From NCBI GenBank assembly GCA_006226595.1, contig SBGP01000098.1, positions 124,001-188,000 on the forward strand: 64,000 bases of DNA, given 5' to 3'. Shown in pieces: positions 33,350-43,105 of the stretch. The translations under genes were made by a program, and so were the position numbers. The number at the start of each line of letters is the position of its first letter. Position 1 is the stretch's first letter. The notes beneath the pieces are model-generated. The model saw only the letters and a program-made list of their open reading frames with translations, was not told the origin of the DNA and did not search any database. Source of the DNA: Deltaproteobacteria bacterium. Lineage in GTDB: Bacteria; Myxococcota_A; UBA796; GCA-2862545.

Positions 33350-35032
33350 CTACTCCGCGGAGCCGCGCTCGGTGCGGCCCTTGACGCTCCAGCTCTTCGA
33401 GAACGGCACGCCGCCAGGACGCGCGAGCTCGCCACCCGGCGCGAACTTTGCCGCGGAGGCCTCGAGTGCCGCGATGTCGCCAGCCTCGTGGGGCGGCAGG
33501 GGCCGTTCCGGCGTGGACTCGATGTACACGCTGGTGCTCGGGAACGCGAAGCTCACGCCGAGCTCGTCAGCCAGGCGCATGAACTCCTGCAGGTTCTGGG
33601 CGCGGCTCTCGAGTTCCTCGGTCCAGCCGGGCACCTTGAGGTGGTAGTACACGAGGATCTCGAGGGCGGAGCCGCCGAGGTTGTAGAAGTGCACCTCGTA
33701 GGTCCGCTCCACGTAGGGATGCGTGGCGAGGATGGCGCGCACGCCCTCGACGTAGGCCTGGACCTTCTCCGGCGGCGTGTCGTAGGTCAGTCCGAGGACC
33801 ATCTTCACGCGACGACGGTGCCGAGCGCCCATGTTGTCCACGTTCGTGGAGTTGAACTTGCTGTTCGGGATCGTGACCAGCGAGTTGTAGAAGGTGCGGA
33901 TGCGGGTGCTGCGGAAGCCGACCTCCTCGACCGTGCCCTCCACGTCGCCGACCTTGACCCAGTCGCCGACCTGAAACGGCTTGTCGATGAAGATGGTCAC
34001 CGAGCCGAACACGTTGGCGAGCGTGTCCTGCGCAGCCAGGGCCACGGCGAGACCGCCGATGCCGAGACCTGCGACGAGGCTCCACACGTCCACGCCGTTG
34101 TTCTGGAGCACGAAGAGCACACCGAGCGTCCACACGATGATCTGCCCGGCCTGGCGGAGCAGCGGAATCGCCTGGTCGTCGAGGCGCGACTCGGTCCCGG
34201 CGGCGTAGTCGGCGGCCACCTTGGCCCCGAGGTTCACGAGGCGCGACGCGAACAGCACCACCGCGAACGAGAGGACCACCGTGACGAGCTGGTACACGAC
34301 CGTCGAGGCCTGGATGGGCAGCTGCAGGTCACTGATGCCCCACAGCACGATGCTCGCGGTGATCGCCACCGAGAGCGGCGCCTGAATCGCGAGCGCGGTG
34401 GCCTCGTCGAGCTTGATGCCCAGCCGCTCGACCGCCCGCGTGATCTGCGAACGGAGGAGGATGTTCGCGAGGCGGCCGATGAGCCACGCGAGGACCATGA
34501 GCAGCACGGCGTAGGTGTACTGCCACATGTGCAGCCCGAACAGGCGCTTGTAGAACGTGGCGGGCAGCCGCTCCTGGAACCACTGGGACAGCGGGGAGAA
34601 GGTCTGCGCATACAGCTCGGGTACCTGGCGCAGGGTATCGGCGCTGTACTGCCAGTCGCCGTTGTCGGCGCGGGACAGGACCAGCTGAGGGAACTTGTCC
34701 GGCATCGGCACGATGCGGTGACGCCCCTCTTCGTCGGTGTAGTTCGGGTCCACGGACAGCTCGCTCACCGGCACCCACAGGCCTCGAGCGTCGAGAACCT
34801 GCTTGAGCTGGACCGCGGTGCGCGCACCCTGCATGCCCTCGGGCAGGTCGAAGCACTTCGCGGCCTCGGCGGGCGCGTAGCTGCCGGTGCGCTGATGCAC
34901 GAACAGCGAGTCGGCTGCGGTGCGCGGGTTGGCGCACTCGTCGGGATCGGGCTGACCGAAGGCCACGTGCACGGCGCAGAACAGCAGCACCGCCGCGCCG
35001 AGCCAGCGAACGAAGCGAGCGAGGGGGGACAT
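33350..35032 (-). CDS. MscS-type mechanosensitive channel with N-terminal periplasmic domain
   Basis: 560 residues with GGAGG before the ATG and a signal peptide (MSPLARFVRWLGAAVLLFCAVHVAFG). Residues ~20-165 form a periplasmic domain. Membrane spans follow, then the MscS pore and beta domain: VAGLGIGGLAVALAAQDTLANVFGSVTIFID, FQVGDWVKVGDVEGTVEEVGFRSTRIRT, IPNSKF. The pattern is canonical for MscS-like channels. It releases solutes on membrane tension. The C-terminal tail (ESTPERPLPP...) is unusually long. Confidence 0.92.
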   Translation of the reverse strand: MSPLARFVRWLGAAVLLFCAVHVAFGQPDPDECANPRTAADSLFVHQRTGSYAPAEAAKCFDLPEGMQGARTAVQLKQVLDARGLWVPVSELSVDPNYTDEEGRHRIVPMPDKFPQLVLSRADNGDWQYSADTLRQVPELYAQTFSPLSQWFQERLPATFYKRLFGLHMWQYTYAVLLMVLAWLIGRLANILLRSQITRAVERLGIKLDEATALAIQAPLSVAITASIVLWGISDLQLPIQASTVVYQLVTVVLSFAVVLFASRLVNLGAKVAADYAAGTESRLDDQAIPLLRQAGQIIVWTLGVLFVLQNNGVDVWSLVAGLGIGGLAVALAAQDTLANVFGSVTIFIDKPFQVGDWVKVGDVEGTVEEVGFRSTRIRTFYNSLVTIPNSKFNSTNVDNMGARHRRRVKMVLGLTYDTPPEKVQAYVEGVRAILATHPYVERTYEVHFYNLGGSALEILVYYHLKVPGWTEELESRAQNLQEFMRLADELGVSFAFPSTSVYIESTPERPLPPHEAGDIAALEASAAKFAPGGELARPGGVPFSKSWSVKGRTERGSAE

Positions 35033-35178
35033 CGAACCTCCAGGACACCGCCTGTATGCGGCTGAGCCGCGATGACAACCGCTCGTTCTCGCTCCGAGCC
35101 GGCGGCGCAAACAGCCTTTGACACCGAAGCCCCGTGAACGACGCCGTTGCCGGTTAGGGAACGACCCCGGAGGTTTCT

Positions 35179-38037
35179 GTGACCCGACTGCCCCTCGTGC
35201 TCGCCCTCGCCCTCGTTGCCTGCCCCGAGAAGGCTCCCGTGGAGGCCGCCGCGGACGCGGTCGATCCACTCGCCGTGGAGATGCCCCTCGACCCGGGCGT
35301 TCGCGCCGGCAAGCTCGACAACGGCATGCGCTACTACGTCGAGAACAACGACCAGCCGCAGAATCGCGCCGTGTTCCGCCTCGTGGTCGAGGCCGGCTCG
35401 GTGCTCGAGGACGACGATCAGCTCGGCCTGGCGCACTTCCTGGAGCACATGGCCTTCAACGGCACCGAGCACTTCGAGGGCAACGAGCTCATCGCGTACC
35501 TCGAGAGTGCGGGAACCCGGTTCGGCGCTCACCTCAACGCGCACACCTCCTTCGACGAGACCGTGTACAAGCTGCAGGTGCCCACCGACGATGCCGAGGT
35601 CTTCGACAAGGCCTTCGTGATCATGGAGGACTGGGCCCACGGCATGAAGCTCGACGGCGACGAGATCGAGAAGGAGCGCGGCGTGGTGCTCGAGGAGTGG
35701 CGCCGCGGCCTCGGCGCCAACCGCCGCAGCTGGGAGGTCACCATGCCCGCCCAGTACCCGGACTCGCCCTACCCGGATCGGCTGCCCATCGGCACCGAGG
35801 ACTCGCTGAAGACCTTCGAGCACGAGGCGGTCTCCCGCTTCTACAACGACTGGTACCGTCCGGACCTGATGAGCCTGATCGTCGTGGGCTCGGTGGACGT
35901 CGACGCGGTCGAGCAGAAGATCATCGAGCAGTTCGGCAAGCTCGAGATGCCCGCCGAGCCGCGCGAGCGCGTGTTCCCCGAGGTCGCCGACAGCCCGGCC
36001 CCGACCACGGTCATCTTCACCGACCCCGAGCTCACCGGGACCTCGCTGTCGCTGAACTCCACCGAGGACTGGGTGCTCGGCAACACGCGCCGCGAGTACC
36101 GCGACGGCTTCGTGCTCTCGCTGGCGACCGGCGCGCTGAACGAGCGCCTCGCCGACCTCGCTCAGGACCCGGAGTCCCCGTTCCGCGGCGCCGGCATCGG
36201 CCGCAGCCGTCTCTCTCCGACCGAGGGCTCGTGGGGCTACGGCATCTCGCCCTACGAGGACAAGGTGGTCGAGGCCTACAAGGCCGCGCTGATCGAGCTC
36301 AAGCGTTTCCGCGAGCACGGTGTCACTGCGGGAGAGCTCGAGCGTGGCGTCGCGATGCAGATGCGCGGCATGAAGACCTACTACGAGGAGCGCGAGACCA
36401 CGCCGTCGCGCACCCACGCCGAGGAGATCGTGCGCCACGTGACCACCGGCGAGCCCATGCCCGGCATCGCCGAGGAGTGGGCCATGGCCCAGGAGTACCT
36501 CCCGACGATCACCATCGAGGAGGTCAACGCGGTCGCCGCCACCCTGTTCGCGGACAACGACCACGCCCTGATCCTGCGCATGCCCGAGAAGGAGGGTCTC
36601 GCGGTGCCCACCGAGGCCGACTTCGCCGCGATCACCGCCGAGGTCGAGGCGATGAGCGTCGAGCCCATCGCCGACGAGAGCGTGGACGCACCCCTCGTGG
36701 CTGCGCCCCCGGCGCCCGGCAAGATTGTGGAGGAGCGCACCGAGGAGAAGCTCGGCTTCACCGTGTGGACGCTCTCCAACGGCGCCGAGGTGTGGTTCAA
36801 GCCCACCGACTTCGAGGCGGAGGAGGTGCTGTTTTCCGGCCGCTCCGAGGGTGGCGCCAACCGCGCCGCCGAGAGCGGCTACGTGCCGGCGGTGACCGCG
36901 GCCAGCCTCCGCGGAGCGAGTGGCCTCGGCGAGCTCGATGCCCGCGCGCTGACCAAGGCCCTGGCCGGTCACTCGGCCTCGGCGAGCACCTGGATTGGCG
37001 GAGCCGAGGAGGGCGTGCGCGGCTCGGCCCACCCCGACGACCTCGAGCTCATGTTCCAGCAGGCCTGGCTCGCGTTCACGGCCCCGCGCTGGGACGAGGA
37101 CGCGCTGGCCCGCGACCAGAAGTCCCGCCTCGAGCGCATCGCGAACCGCGACCAGAACCCCAACACCGCCTTCTCGGACGCGTGGACCAAGCTCCAGTGG
37201 CAGGACTTCGAGCTGTTCCGCCCGTGGACGCCCGAGCACGTCGCGCAGATGGACCTCGAGCAGTCGAAGGCCTTCTACGCCGACCGGTTCATGGACGCGT
37301 CGGACTTCCGGTTCACCATCGTCGGCAGCACCGACGCGGAGACGCTCAAGCCGCTGGTCGAGCAGTGGCTCGCCAGCCTGCCCGCGGTCGACCGCGAGGT
37401 GAAGGACGCGCGCATCGACCTCGGCAACCGCCGCCCCGACGGCAAGTTCGAGGAGACCGTGCGCTCCGGCACCGACCCGAAGGCGCGCGTGCGCATGCTG
37501 TTCCACGGCCCCATGAAGTCCACTTTCGAGACCCGCAACCAGATGCAGGCGCTCGGCGCGGTGCTCTCGGTGCGACTGCGCGAGGTGCTCCGCGAGGACA
37601 AGGGCGGCGTGTACGGCGTGAGCGCGAGTGCCGGCGTCGAGGAGTGGCCCGAGCAGCGCTACACCGTGTTCATCGACTTCGTGTGCGACCCCGACCGGGT
37701 GCCCGAGCTCGAGGAGGCGACGATGGGCGTGCTCGACGAGCTGCGCGCGGGTCCGCTCGATGCGCACTACGTCTCGGATCACGTGGCCAAGTCCAAGCGC
37801 GGCCGCGAGGAAGCCCTGCGCACGAACGGCTTCTGGCTCGGTCTCGCCGACGCCACGCCATCGACCCTGCAGTTCACCGGGGAGTCGCTCGACGAGGTCC
37901 TCGACTACGAGACCCGCCTCGACTCGCTGAGCCCCGAGGTCCTCCACGAGCTCGCGAAGACCGTGCTCGACGACGAGAACATGCTCCACATGGTGCACCT
38001 GCCCGCCGAGGACGGCGCGGCGGAAGGAGAAGAGTAG
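35179..38037 (+). CDS. M16 family zinc peptidase, lipoprotein type
   Basis: 952 residues from a GTG with GGAGG upstream. N-terminus MTRLPLVLALALVAC suggests a lipoprotein or signal-bearing protein. Inverted zinc motif HFLEH is at residues 86-90 (His86, Glu89, His90) and EKERGVVLEEW (164-174) supplies the third ligand Glu. A second, probably inactive, M16 half spans ~540-930 with RYTVFIDFVCDPDRV. Similar to PqqL/pitrilysin-like peptidases. Likely a periplasmic or surface peptidase digesting small peptides. The stop is directly followed by the next ATG. Confidence 0.93.
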   Translation: MTRLPLVLALALVACPEKAPVEAAADAVDPLAVEMPLDPGVRAGKLDNGMRYYVENNDQPQNRAVFRLVVEAGSVLEDDDQLGLAHFLEHMAFNGTEHFEGNELIAYLESAGTRFGAHLNAHTSFDETVYKLQVPTDDAEVFDKAFVIMEDWAHGMKLDGDEIEKERGVVLEEWRRGLGANRRSWEVTMPAQYPDSPYPDRLPIGTEDSLKTFEHEAVSRFYNDWYRPDLMSLIVVGSVDVDAVEQKIIEQFGKLEMPAEPRERVFPEVADSPAPTTVIFTDPELTGTSLSLNSTEDWVLGNTRREYRDGFVLSLATGALNERLADLAQDPESPFRGAGIGRSRLSPTEGSWGYGISPYEDKVVEAYKAALIELKRFREHGVTAGELERGVAMQMRGMKTYYEERETTPSRTHAEEIVRHVTTGEPMPGIAEEWAMAQEYLPTITIEEVNAVAATLFADNDHALILRMPEKEGLAVPTEADFAAITAEVEAMSVEPIADESVDAPLVAAPPAPGKIVEERTEEKLGFTVWTLSNGAEVWFKPTDFEAEEVLFSGRSEGGANRAAESGYVPAVTAASLRGASGLGELDARALTKALAGHSASASTWIGGAEEGVRGSAHPDDLELMFQQAWLAFTAPRWDEDALARDQKSRLERIANRDQNPNTAFSDAWTKLQWQDFELFRPWTPEHVAQMDLEQSKAFYADRFMDASDFRFTIVGSTDAETLKPLVEQWLASLPAVDREVKDARIDLGNRRPDGKFEETVRSGTDPKARVRMLFHGPMKSTFETRNQMQALGAVLSVRLREVLREDKGGVYGVSASAGVEEWPEQRYTVFIDFVCDPDRVPELEEATMGVLDELRAGPLDAHYVSDHVAKSKRGREEALRTNGFWLGLADATPSTLQFTGESLDEVLDYETRLDSLSPEVLHELAKTVLDDENMLHMVHLPAEDGAAEGEE

Positions 38038-38856
38038 ATGGACCTGCGCAACGCCATCGGCTTCGGTGTCGCCGGCAACATGACCGGACACCTCGAGCAG
38101 GCTGGGGAGGCCAGCGACTTCGTCGCGGTGAAGACCGCGGAGGCCGCCGCTCCCAAGGGCATGTTCCCCTTCCACGTACCCGGACACACCGGCCAGCTCG
38201 GCGTGTTCCCGCTGTCGAGCACCGCGCTCTCCCTCCCCGAAGAAGAGGCCAATGTGCAGATCGAGCCCGAGGTGGCCCTGCTCCTCGACCTCGACTGGGA
38301 CGGCGAGGCACTCGTCGGTCTGCGTCCCACGGCCTTCGCGGCGTACAACGACGCGTCGATCCGCAAGCCCGCCGCCAAGATCTCGGTGAAGAAGAACTGG
38401 GGTCCGGCGACCAAGGGCGTGTCGGACGCGTGGATTGCGATCGACGGCCTGTCCGAGGGCGGTCCGCTCGACGGCTACCACCTCGCGTGCTTCCTGCTCC
38501 GTGACGGCGAGCTGTTCGACTACGGCGAGGACTCCGCGGTCAAGGGCTACTCCTACTTCCACGAGCAGCTTCTCGGCTGGATGCTCGACCGCCTCCAGCA
38601 CCAGGAGGACCACGGTCCGCTCGAGCACCTGATGACGCACCTCGTCACCGCCGGCCGCCCCACGCGGGCCGTCGTGTCCATCGGCGCGACCCGCTACACG
38701 CACATCGGCGAGACCACCTTCCTGAAGGCTGGCGACCACGCGCTGGTCGTGGTGTACGACGCCACGCGCTACCGGCTCGACGACATCCGCGCCCGCCTGC
38801 TCGCCGGCGACGACGTCGGCGAGGGCCTGTCCGTGCTCCGGCAGGTCGTCGCGTGA
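38038..38856 (+). CDS. DUF5718-family protein
   Basis: 272 residues. Distinctive blocks: MDLRNAIGFGVAGNMTGHLEQAGEASDF, KGMFPFHVPG, LGVFPLSS, VQIEPEVALL, FAAYNDASIRKP, KKNWGPATKG, DYGEDSAVKGYSYFHEQLL, ISIGATRYTHIGETTFL. I recall this as DUF5718; no biochemical role is known to me. It abuts the M16 stop with no gap (TAGATG), and overlaps the following gene by four bases, so it belongs to the peptidase operon. Confidence 0.75.
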   Translation: MDLRNAIGFGVAGNMTGHLEQAGEASDFVAVKTAEAAAPKGMFPFHVPGHTGQLGVFPLSSTALSLPEEEANVQIEPEVALLLDLDWDGEALVGLRPTAFAAYNDASIRKPAAKISVKKNWGPATKGVSDAWIAIDGLSEGGPLDGYHLACFLLRDGELFDYGEDSAVKGYSYFHEQLLGWMLDRLQHQEDHGPLEHLMTHLVTAGRPTRAVVSIGATRYTHIGETTFLKAGDHALVVVYDATRYRLDDIRARLLAGDDVGEGLSVLRQVVA

Positions 38857-39317
38857 GCGAGGGGCCCGAGTCCCTCTCCATCCACGTCGCGGGCCGACGC
38901 ATCCGCGGCGTCCTCCGCCTCGAGCGGCAGGAAGCCAAGATGCGCCCGTTCTTCTTCGGGCTCATCGCGTTCGCGTTCGTGGCGGCCGGCTCGACCATGG
39001 CCCCGCCCGACATCGCGCCCTACGCCTTCGTGCTCGCGTTCCTCGTGCTGGTCGGCACCGTGCCCTTCGGCATGGCCGTGCTCAACCCGCCGCAGGACCT
39101 GAACCTCGACGACCACCTGCTCCAGCTCGGGCACGCCGAGATTCCACTCGCGCGCATCGAGAAGATCGAACTTCGCGAGGACGGCCGCACCCGCTGGCTG
39201 ACCATCCACGCCGACGGCGAGCCGCACACCTGGCCGCTGTCGGCGACGAGCCACTCCCTCGAGGACGTGCAGTGGCTGGTCCACACCATCGAGGCCCGCA
39301 TCCCCGGCGATGCCTAG
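38853..39317 (+). CDS. Two-span membrane protein
   Basis: 154 residues from a GTG overlapping the previous stop (GTGA). Two spans: FFFGLIAFAFVAAGS and APYAFVLAFLVLVGTVPF (about residues 30-80), then a soluble C-terminal domain with a WLTIHADGEPHTWPL stretch. The N-terminal ~25 residues are polar. No named family; likely an inner-membrane partner of the M16/DUF5718 operon by context. Confidence 0.7.
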   Translation: MSEGPESLSIHVAGRRIRGVLRLERQEAKMRPFFFGLIAFAFVAAGSTMAPPDIAPYAFVLAFLVLVGTVPFGMAVLNPPQDLNLDDHLLQLGHAEIPLARIEKIELREDGRTRWLTIHADGEPHTWPLSATSHSLEDVQWLVHTIEARIPGDA

Positions 39318-39396
39318 TCCACTCCGGGTGCAGCACGGTGCGTCTGTGAGCGGCTGGGCGCCGGCAGCGCGTTAGGAAGGCGCCTTCGGAGCACTC

Positions 39397-39798
39397 ATGC
39401 GCGCCCTCGTCCTCGCCCTCGCCCTGTTCACCACCGCCCCCATCGTGCTCGTCGGCTGCGGCGAGCCCGCCGTCAAGGTGATGAGCCGCCAGGTCACCGT
39501 CGCCTGCGGCACCTGCATCTTCCGCCTGCCCAACGGCCGCGGCTGCTACTGGGCCGCCGAGATCGACGGCAAGTACTACCCGGTGACCGGCAACGTGCCG
39601 AAGGACCACGAGAACCACTCGCCCGAGGGCATGTGCAACATGAAGCGCACCGCCATCGTCGACGGCGAGATCTCGGGGACCACGTTCATCGCCACGCGCT
39701 TCGAGCTGCAGCCCGCCGAGGCTCCGGCCGTCGATCCGACCTACACCGAGGACGACGCCCACGACGGGAGCTGGGACGTCAGCAAGGCCAAGCCATGA
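39397..39798 (+). CDS. Lipoprotein of DUF6370 type
   Basis: 133 residues. Signal and lipobox MRALVLALALFTTAPIVLVGC, Cys21. The body has a Cys-rich pattern: VACGTCIFRLPNGRGCYW, EIDGKYYPVTGNV, EGMCNMKRTAIVDG, with four or five Cys. I recall this as DUF6370, a small secreted domain of unknown role, perhaps metal-related by its Cys/His content. The next gene overlaps its stop by four bases. Confidence 0.75.
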   Translation: MRALVLALALFTTAPIVLVGCGEPAVKVMSRQVTVACGTCIFRLPNGRGCYWAAEIDGKYYPVTGNVPKDHENHSPEGMCNMKRTAIVDGEISGTTFIATRFELQPAEAPAVDPTYTEDDAHDGSWDVSKAKP

Positions 39799-40148
39799 GC
39801 GAGGCCAGCCGCCCCGAAGAGGACGACATCGTCTACGACGAGCGCTGGCCCTTGTGGATGCGCGACTGGGTCCTGCCCTACGTGCTCGAGCCGGCGCTGT
39901 TGCCCGTGCTCATCGCGATTGCCGGGCACTTCGTCGTGATCTACGCGCTGATGTTGGTCTCGGTGTACCGCGAGGGCTGGGCCGGTTCGTGGGGCTGGCT
40001 CGCGTTCTCCGTCGCGTCGAGCTCGGCGCCCGCGGTGTGGGAGATCACGCTGTTCAAGCGTCCCGGCGGCATCAACCTCGTCGTCGCACTCACCTGGATC
40101 TCCGCCATCCTCATGGCTTGGAGCGGCCTGCGTTCCGGGTGGATCTAG
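39795..40148 (+). CDS. Small three-span membrane protein
   Basis: 117 residues; the ATG overlaps the preceding stop (ATGA). The acidic N-terminus (SEASRPEEDDIVYDERW) is followed by three hydrophobic helices (about 30-55, 65-80, 93-112). Probably co-expressed with the DUF6370 lipoprotein. Unknown function. It ends nine bases from the end of a convergent kinase gene. Confidence 0.7.
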   Translation: MSEASRPEEDDIVYDERWPLWMRDWVLPYVLEPALLPVLIAIAGHFVVIYALMLVSVYREGWAGSWGWLAFSVASSSAPAVWEITLFKRPGGINLVVALTWISAILMAWSGLRSGWI

Positions 40149-40157
40149 TCCGGTCCG

Positions 40158-42023
40158 CTAGCGCCTTCGCTTCGCGCGAACCCACGGGGCGTACACCGCG
40201 AGCAGCGCGACCCCCGAGATCCCGAGCGACAGTGTCGCCACGTCGAAGGCGTAGGCCGGGTAGTGCGCCGCAACCGACGCGAGCACGATGAGGCAGATGG
40301 TCACCGCGAACAGGCGCAGGTTCAGCGTCACCGCAGCGACTGCACTGGTCATCGCGAGGAGCACGATGTCGAAGGTCAGCGTGACGCGCAGCGGCGCATC
40401 GATCGCGATGGCGACGAGGCGGTGCAGGACCATGCCCCACGCGGCGACGACAATCGTGAACGAGATGCGCTGGTTGACGACGGTGGCGAGCAGCGCGCTG
40501 CGACCGATGAGAACGAGCGTACTCAGCACGGTCGCGGCGAGGATCGACGCGTACAGGCCCAGCTGGTGATCGAGGGTGAGCCAGCCCATGCGCACCGCGG
40601 CGACCGCCATGCCGCCGAAGCTCAGCGCTGAGACCGTGTAGAACCCGAGGTACGCCAGTCGCCAGCCGGCGCGCACCGAGAGGTCGAGCTCCTTGCCGAG
40701 CTTGGCGAGGGCATCGGCCCGACGCACGGCACGTGCGACGCGCTCCCCGAGCTCGCCATCCTCGCCGCCCCAGCGCTGAAACTCGCCCCACATGGACTCG
40801 GCCTCGCTGACCTCGCCGCGGGCGAGCGCGAGCGGGATCTGCCGGGAAAGGTGCTCGATGAGCCCCTCACGAGCCTGCGGGTTGTCCTCCCACGCCTCGA
40901 GCGCTTGCAGGAAGCCGAAGCGCACCTGGCGACCGAGCTCGACCAGCTCGGGGTCGGCGGCATTTCCCGAGCGCTGGGCGAAGTGAACGGACCGGCCCAC
41001 CGCAAGCTCGGTGAGCTGGCGGGAGGTGCGGTGTTCCTCGAACTCGTCGAGGGCCGCGACCACCGCATCGATGCTCGGGTAGCGGTCTTCCGGGCGAGCG
41101 GCGGTGGCTCGCGACGCGATGGCCGCCAGCTCGACCGGCACCTCGGGTCCGTAGGTGACCGGCTCGCTCTTGTGCGCCGCGTGCAGGACCGCCTCGATGG
41201 ACGAGCCGCGATGCCGCGGTCGCCCCGTCAGCAGGCGATGCAGGGTCGCGCCGACCAGGTACACGTCGTTGGTCGGGTCCGCGGGCGACGTGCCTGTGAC
41301 CATCTCGGGCGCCATGTACGCCGGCGTGCCGAGCGCCATGCCGCGGGAAGTCTCCCCCACCCTGGCAGCGATGCCCCAGTCGACGAGCACGACCTCGCCA
41401 AACTCGCCGACGAGCACGTTGCCAGGCTTGACGTCCCGGTGGATGACCCCCTTCGAGTGTGCGAACTGCAGGGCCTTGCACACCTGTCGCAGGATCTCGA
41501 GGTGCCGGTCGAGCACGGCGGTGCCGAGTCGTCCGGGGTCGTCGGCGACCCCGATGAGATCGGACCAACGCCGACCGTTCACCCGCTTCATCACCAGGAC
41601 CGGGGCACCGCTCTCGTCGACGCCGAGGGCGTGGACGGCGACGATGTTCGGGTGAGCGAGACCCGCAAGCAGACGCGCCTCGCGGATCAGCGCGTTGACG
41701 TGGGTCGGCGTGAGGTCGTGCAGGCGCTTGATCGCCACGTCGCGGGCCAGCGATTGCTGGTGCGCCCGCGAGACCACCGCCGTGCCGCCGCGTCCGAGCT
41801 CCTCGCGCATCGCCAGATCGGCCTTCGCGTCGTCGCCCAGCGACAGCGGCGGCAAGCGCGCGAGCAGCTCCGCATCGAGCGGATCGGGCATCGGAAGCGC
41901 GAGATCGTCGTCGTCGCGCGGCACGTAGTGGGACGGCGTGAGTGTGGAGTTACCGGTCCAGGCCGGGTCCAGACCCGTCTGTACCAGCGTCTCCCACGCT
42001 CCCGAAAAGCCGCGTTCGTCCAC
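40158..42023 (-). CDS. Membrane serine/threonine kinase
   Basis: 621 residues from a GTG with GGGAGCG upstream. An N-terminal tail of ~75 residues precedes the kinase domain: glycine loop LGRGGTAVV, Lys99 in DVAIKR, HRDVKPGN (195-202), DWG (215-217) replacing DFG. The kinase ends near ~350; a helical linker follows, then ~six transmembrane helices (about 450-620: ISFTIVVAAWGMVLH, LLAMTSAVAAVTLN and others). Probably an inner-membrane receptor-like kinase. DWG occurs in other active myxobacterial kinases, so activity is plausible. Confidence 0.9.
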   Translation of the reverse strand: MDERGFSGAWETLVQTGLDPAWTGNSTLTPSHYVPRDDDDLALPMPDPLDAELLARLPPLSLGDDAKADLAMREELGRGGTAVVSRAHQQSLARDVAIKRLHDLTPTHVNALIREARLLAGLAHPNIVAVHALGVDESGAPVLVMKRVNGRRWSDLIGVADDPGRLGTAVLDRHLEILRQVCKALQFAHSKGVIHRDVKPGNVLVGEFGEVVLVDWGIAARVGETSRGMALGTPAYMAPEMVTGTSPADPTNDVYLVGATLHRLLTGRPRHRGSSIEAVLHAAHKSEPVTYGPEVPVELAAIASRATAARPEDRYPSIDAVVAALDEFEEHRTSRQLTELAVGRSVHFAQRSGNAADPELVELGRQVRFGFLQALEAWEDNPQAREGLIEHLSRQIPLALARGEVSEAESMWGEFQRWGGEDGELGERVARAVRRADALAKLGKELDLSVRAGWRLAYLGFYTVSALSFGGMAVAAVRMGWLTLDHQLGLYASILAATVLSTLVLIGRSALLATVVNQRISFTIVVAAWGMVLHRLVAIAIDAPLRVTLTFDIVLLAMTSAVAAVTLNLRLFAVTICLIVLASVAAHYPAYAFDVATLSLGISGVALLAVYAPWVRAKRRR

Positions 42024-42169
42024 GTACGCTCCCGCGCGGCAGCATAGCAGCGCGCGCCGCGAATGCTGGAACCACCGGTGGCGAATCGGCCGGCTGACGG
42101 GGGTTGATCGCCTCGGGACTTGCCAGCACACCCTCGCGCGGGCGATGCCTTGCGTGCACAGGAGAGCCC

Positions 42170-43105
42170 ATGGCCGCGAGCATCATCCAGCAGGTCGAGG
42201 CGCTGCCGAAGAGCGGCCTGACCATCACCGCCCTCGAGACCCTCGACTCCGTCGTCCCCGGCGAGTGGACCAACGTCACGAGCTTCACCCAGCTCGTCCG
42301 CGACGTCTCCGGGACGGACCAACCCGCGGTGGTCAACGGCATCCGTCGCCGCGCGATGCAGATCGAACAGGAGAGCGCTCGCTTTCAGCAGGCCGCGCAG
42401 ATCTACGCCCTGGTCGACCGCGTGGACCAGGCCGCCGCCGGCGTGGCGGTCGCGGGCAAGGTCGGCGAGCTGTTCGGCTCGCTGGGCTTCCTGAAGAAGT
42501 TCACCCCCAAGCCCGACACGACCCAGGCGGTGGACGCCGGCCTCAAGCTCACCGCGGAGCTGCTCGCGTTCGGCATCATGCACGGCATGCCGAGCACGAG
42601 CCACGATGGCGTGCTCAAGTTCGCGGGCGCCCTGTCGGACTACGCGCGCTTCGACCTGATGCGCATCGCCGGGTGGGTGGTCTTCGACGGGCTCGTTCCG
42701 CTCGGTCCAGACTTCATGGCGAAGATCGTCCACACCATGCAGGGCGCGGCGAGCGACAAGCTCACCAACAACCCGGCCTTCGGGCCCATCGCCAAGCGCC
42801 TGCCCGGCGATAGCGTCGAGGAGAAGCGCAACTTCATGGTCCAGGCCATGCAGACGACCGGCGACTGGGTCGAGCGCTTCGTCGACGAGAAGAACCTGAC
42901 CCAGCAGGGCGCGCTGTCCAAGCTCGAGGGCGTGCTCCAGGTGGCTGGCGGCGGCATGGACTACGTGGCGGCGGCCCTCGACGCGTCGACCTCGTACTAC
43001 TCGCACACCGGCATGCAGACCGTCGGGCGCACGCTGGCTCGCCAGGCCTACGAGGACTTCCGGCAGGAAGTGTGGACCAACTGGCTCGCCGAGCAGCAGA
43101 AGTAG
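42170..43105 (+). CDS. Unknown helical protein
   Basis: 311 residues, ATG with AGGAGAG upstream. Starts MAASIIQQVEALPKSGLTIT. Predominantly helical, with hydrophobic stretches (AGVAVAGKVGELFGSLGFL, LAFGIMHGMP) that are too short to be sure membrane spans. No motif recognised. Divergent from the membrane kinase 146 bases away. Its stop codon abuts the stop of the kinase-STAND gene with no intervening base. Confidence 0.7.
   Translation: MAASIIQQVEALPKSGLTITALETLDSVVPGEWTNVTSFTQLVRDVSGTDQPAVVNGIRRRAMQIEQESARFQQAAQIYALVDRVDQAAAGVAVAGKVGELFGSLGFLKKFTPKPDTTQAVDAGLKLTAELLAFGIMHGMPSTSHDGVLKFAGALSDYARFDLMRIAGWVVFDGLVPLGPDFMAKIVHTMQGAASDKLTNNPAFGPIAKRLPGDSVEEKRNFMVQAMQTTGDWVERFVDEKNLTQQGALSKLEGVLQVAGGGMDYVAAALDASTSYYSHTGMQTVGRTLARQAYEDFRQEVWTNWLAEQQK

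Noticed and set aside
34765-38739. A 1324-codon open frame on the minus strand across the M16 peptidase gene
   Set aside because: It is the antisense shadow of a high-GC coding region; it has no motif, and the plus strand holds a clear zinc peptidase.
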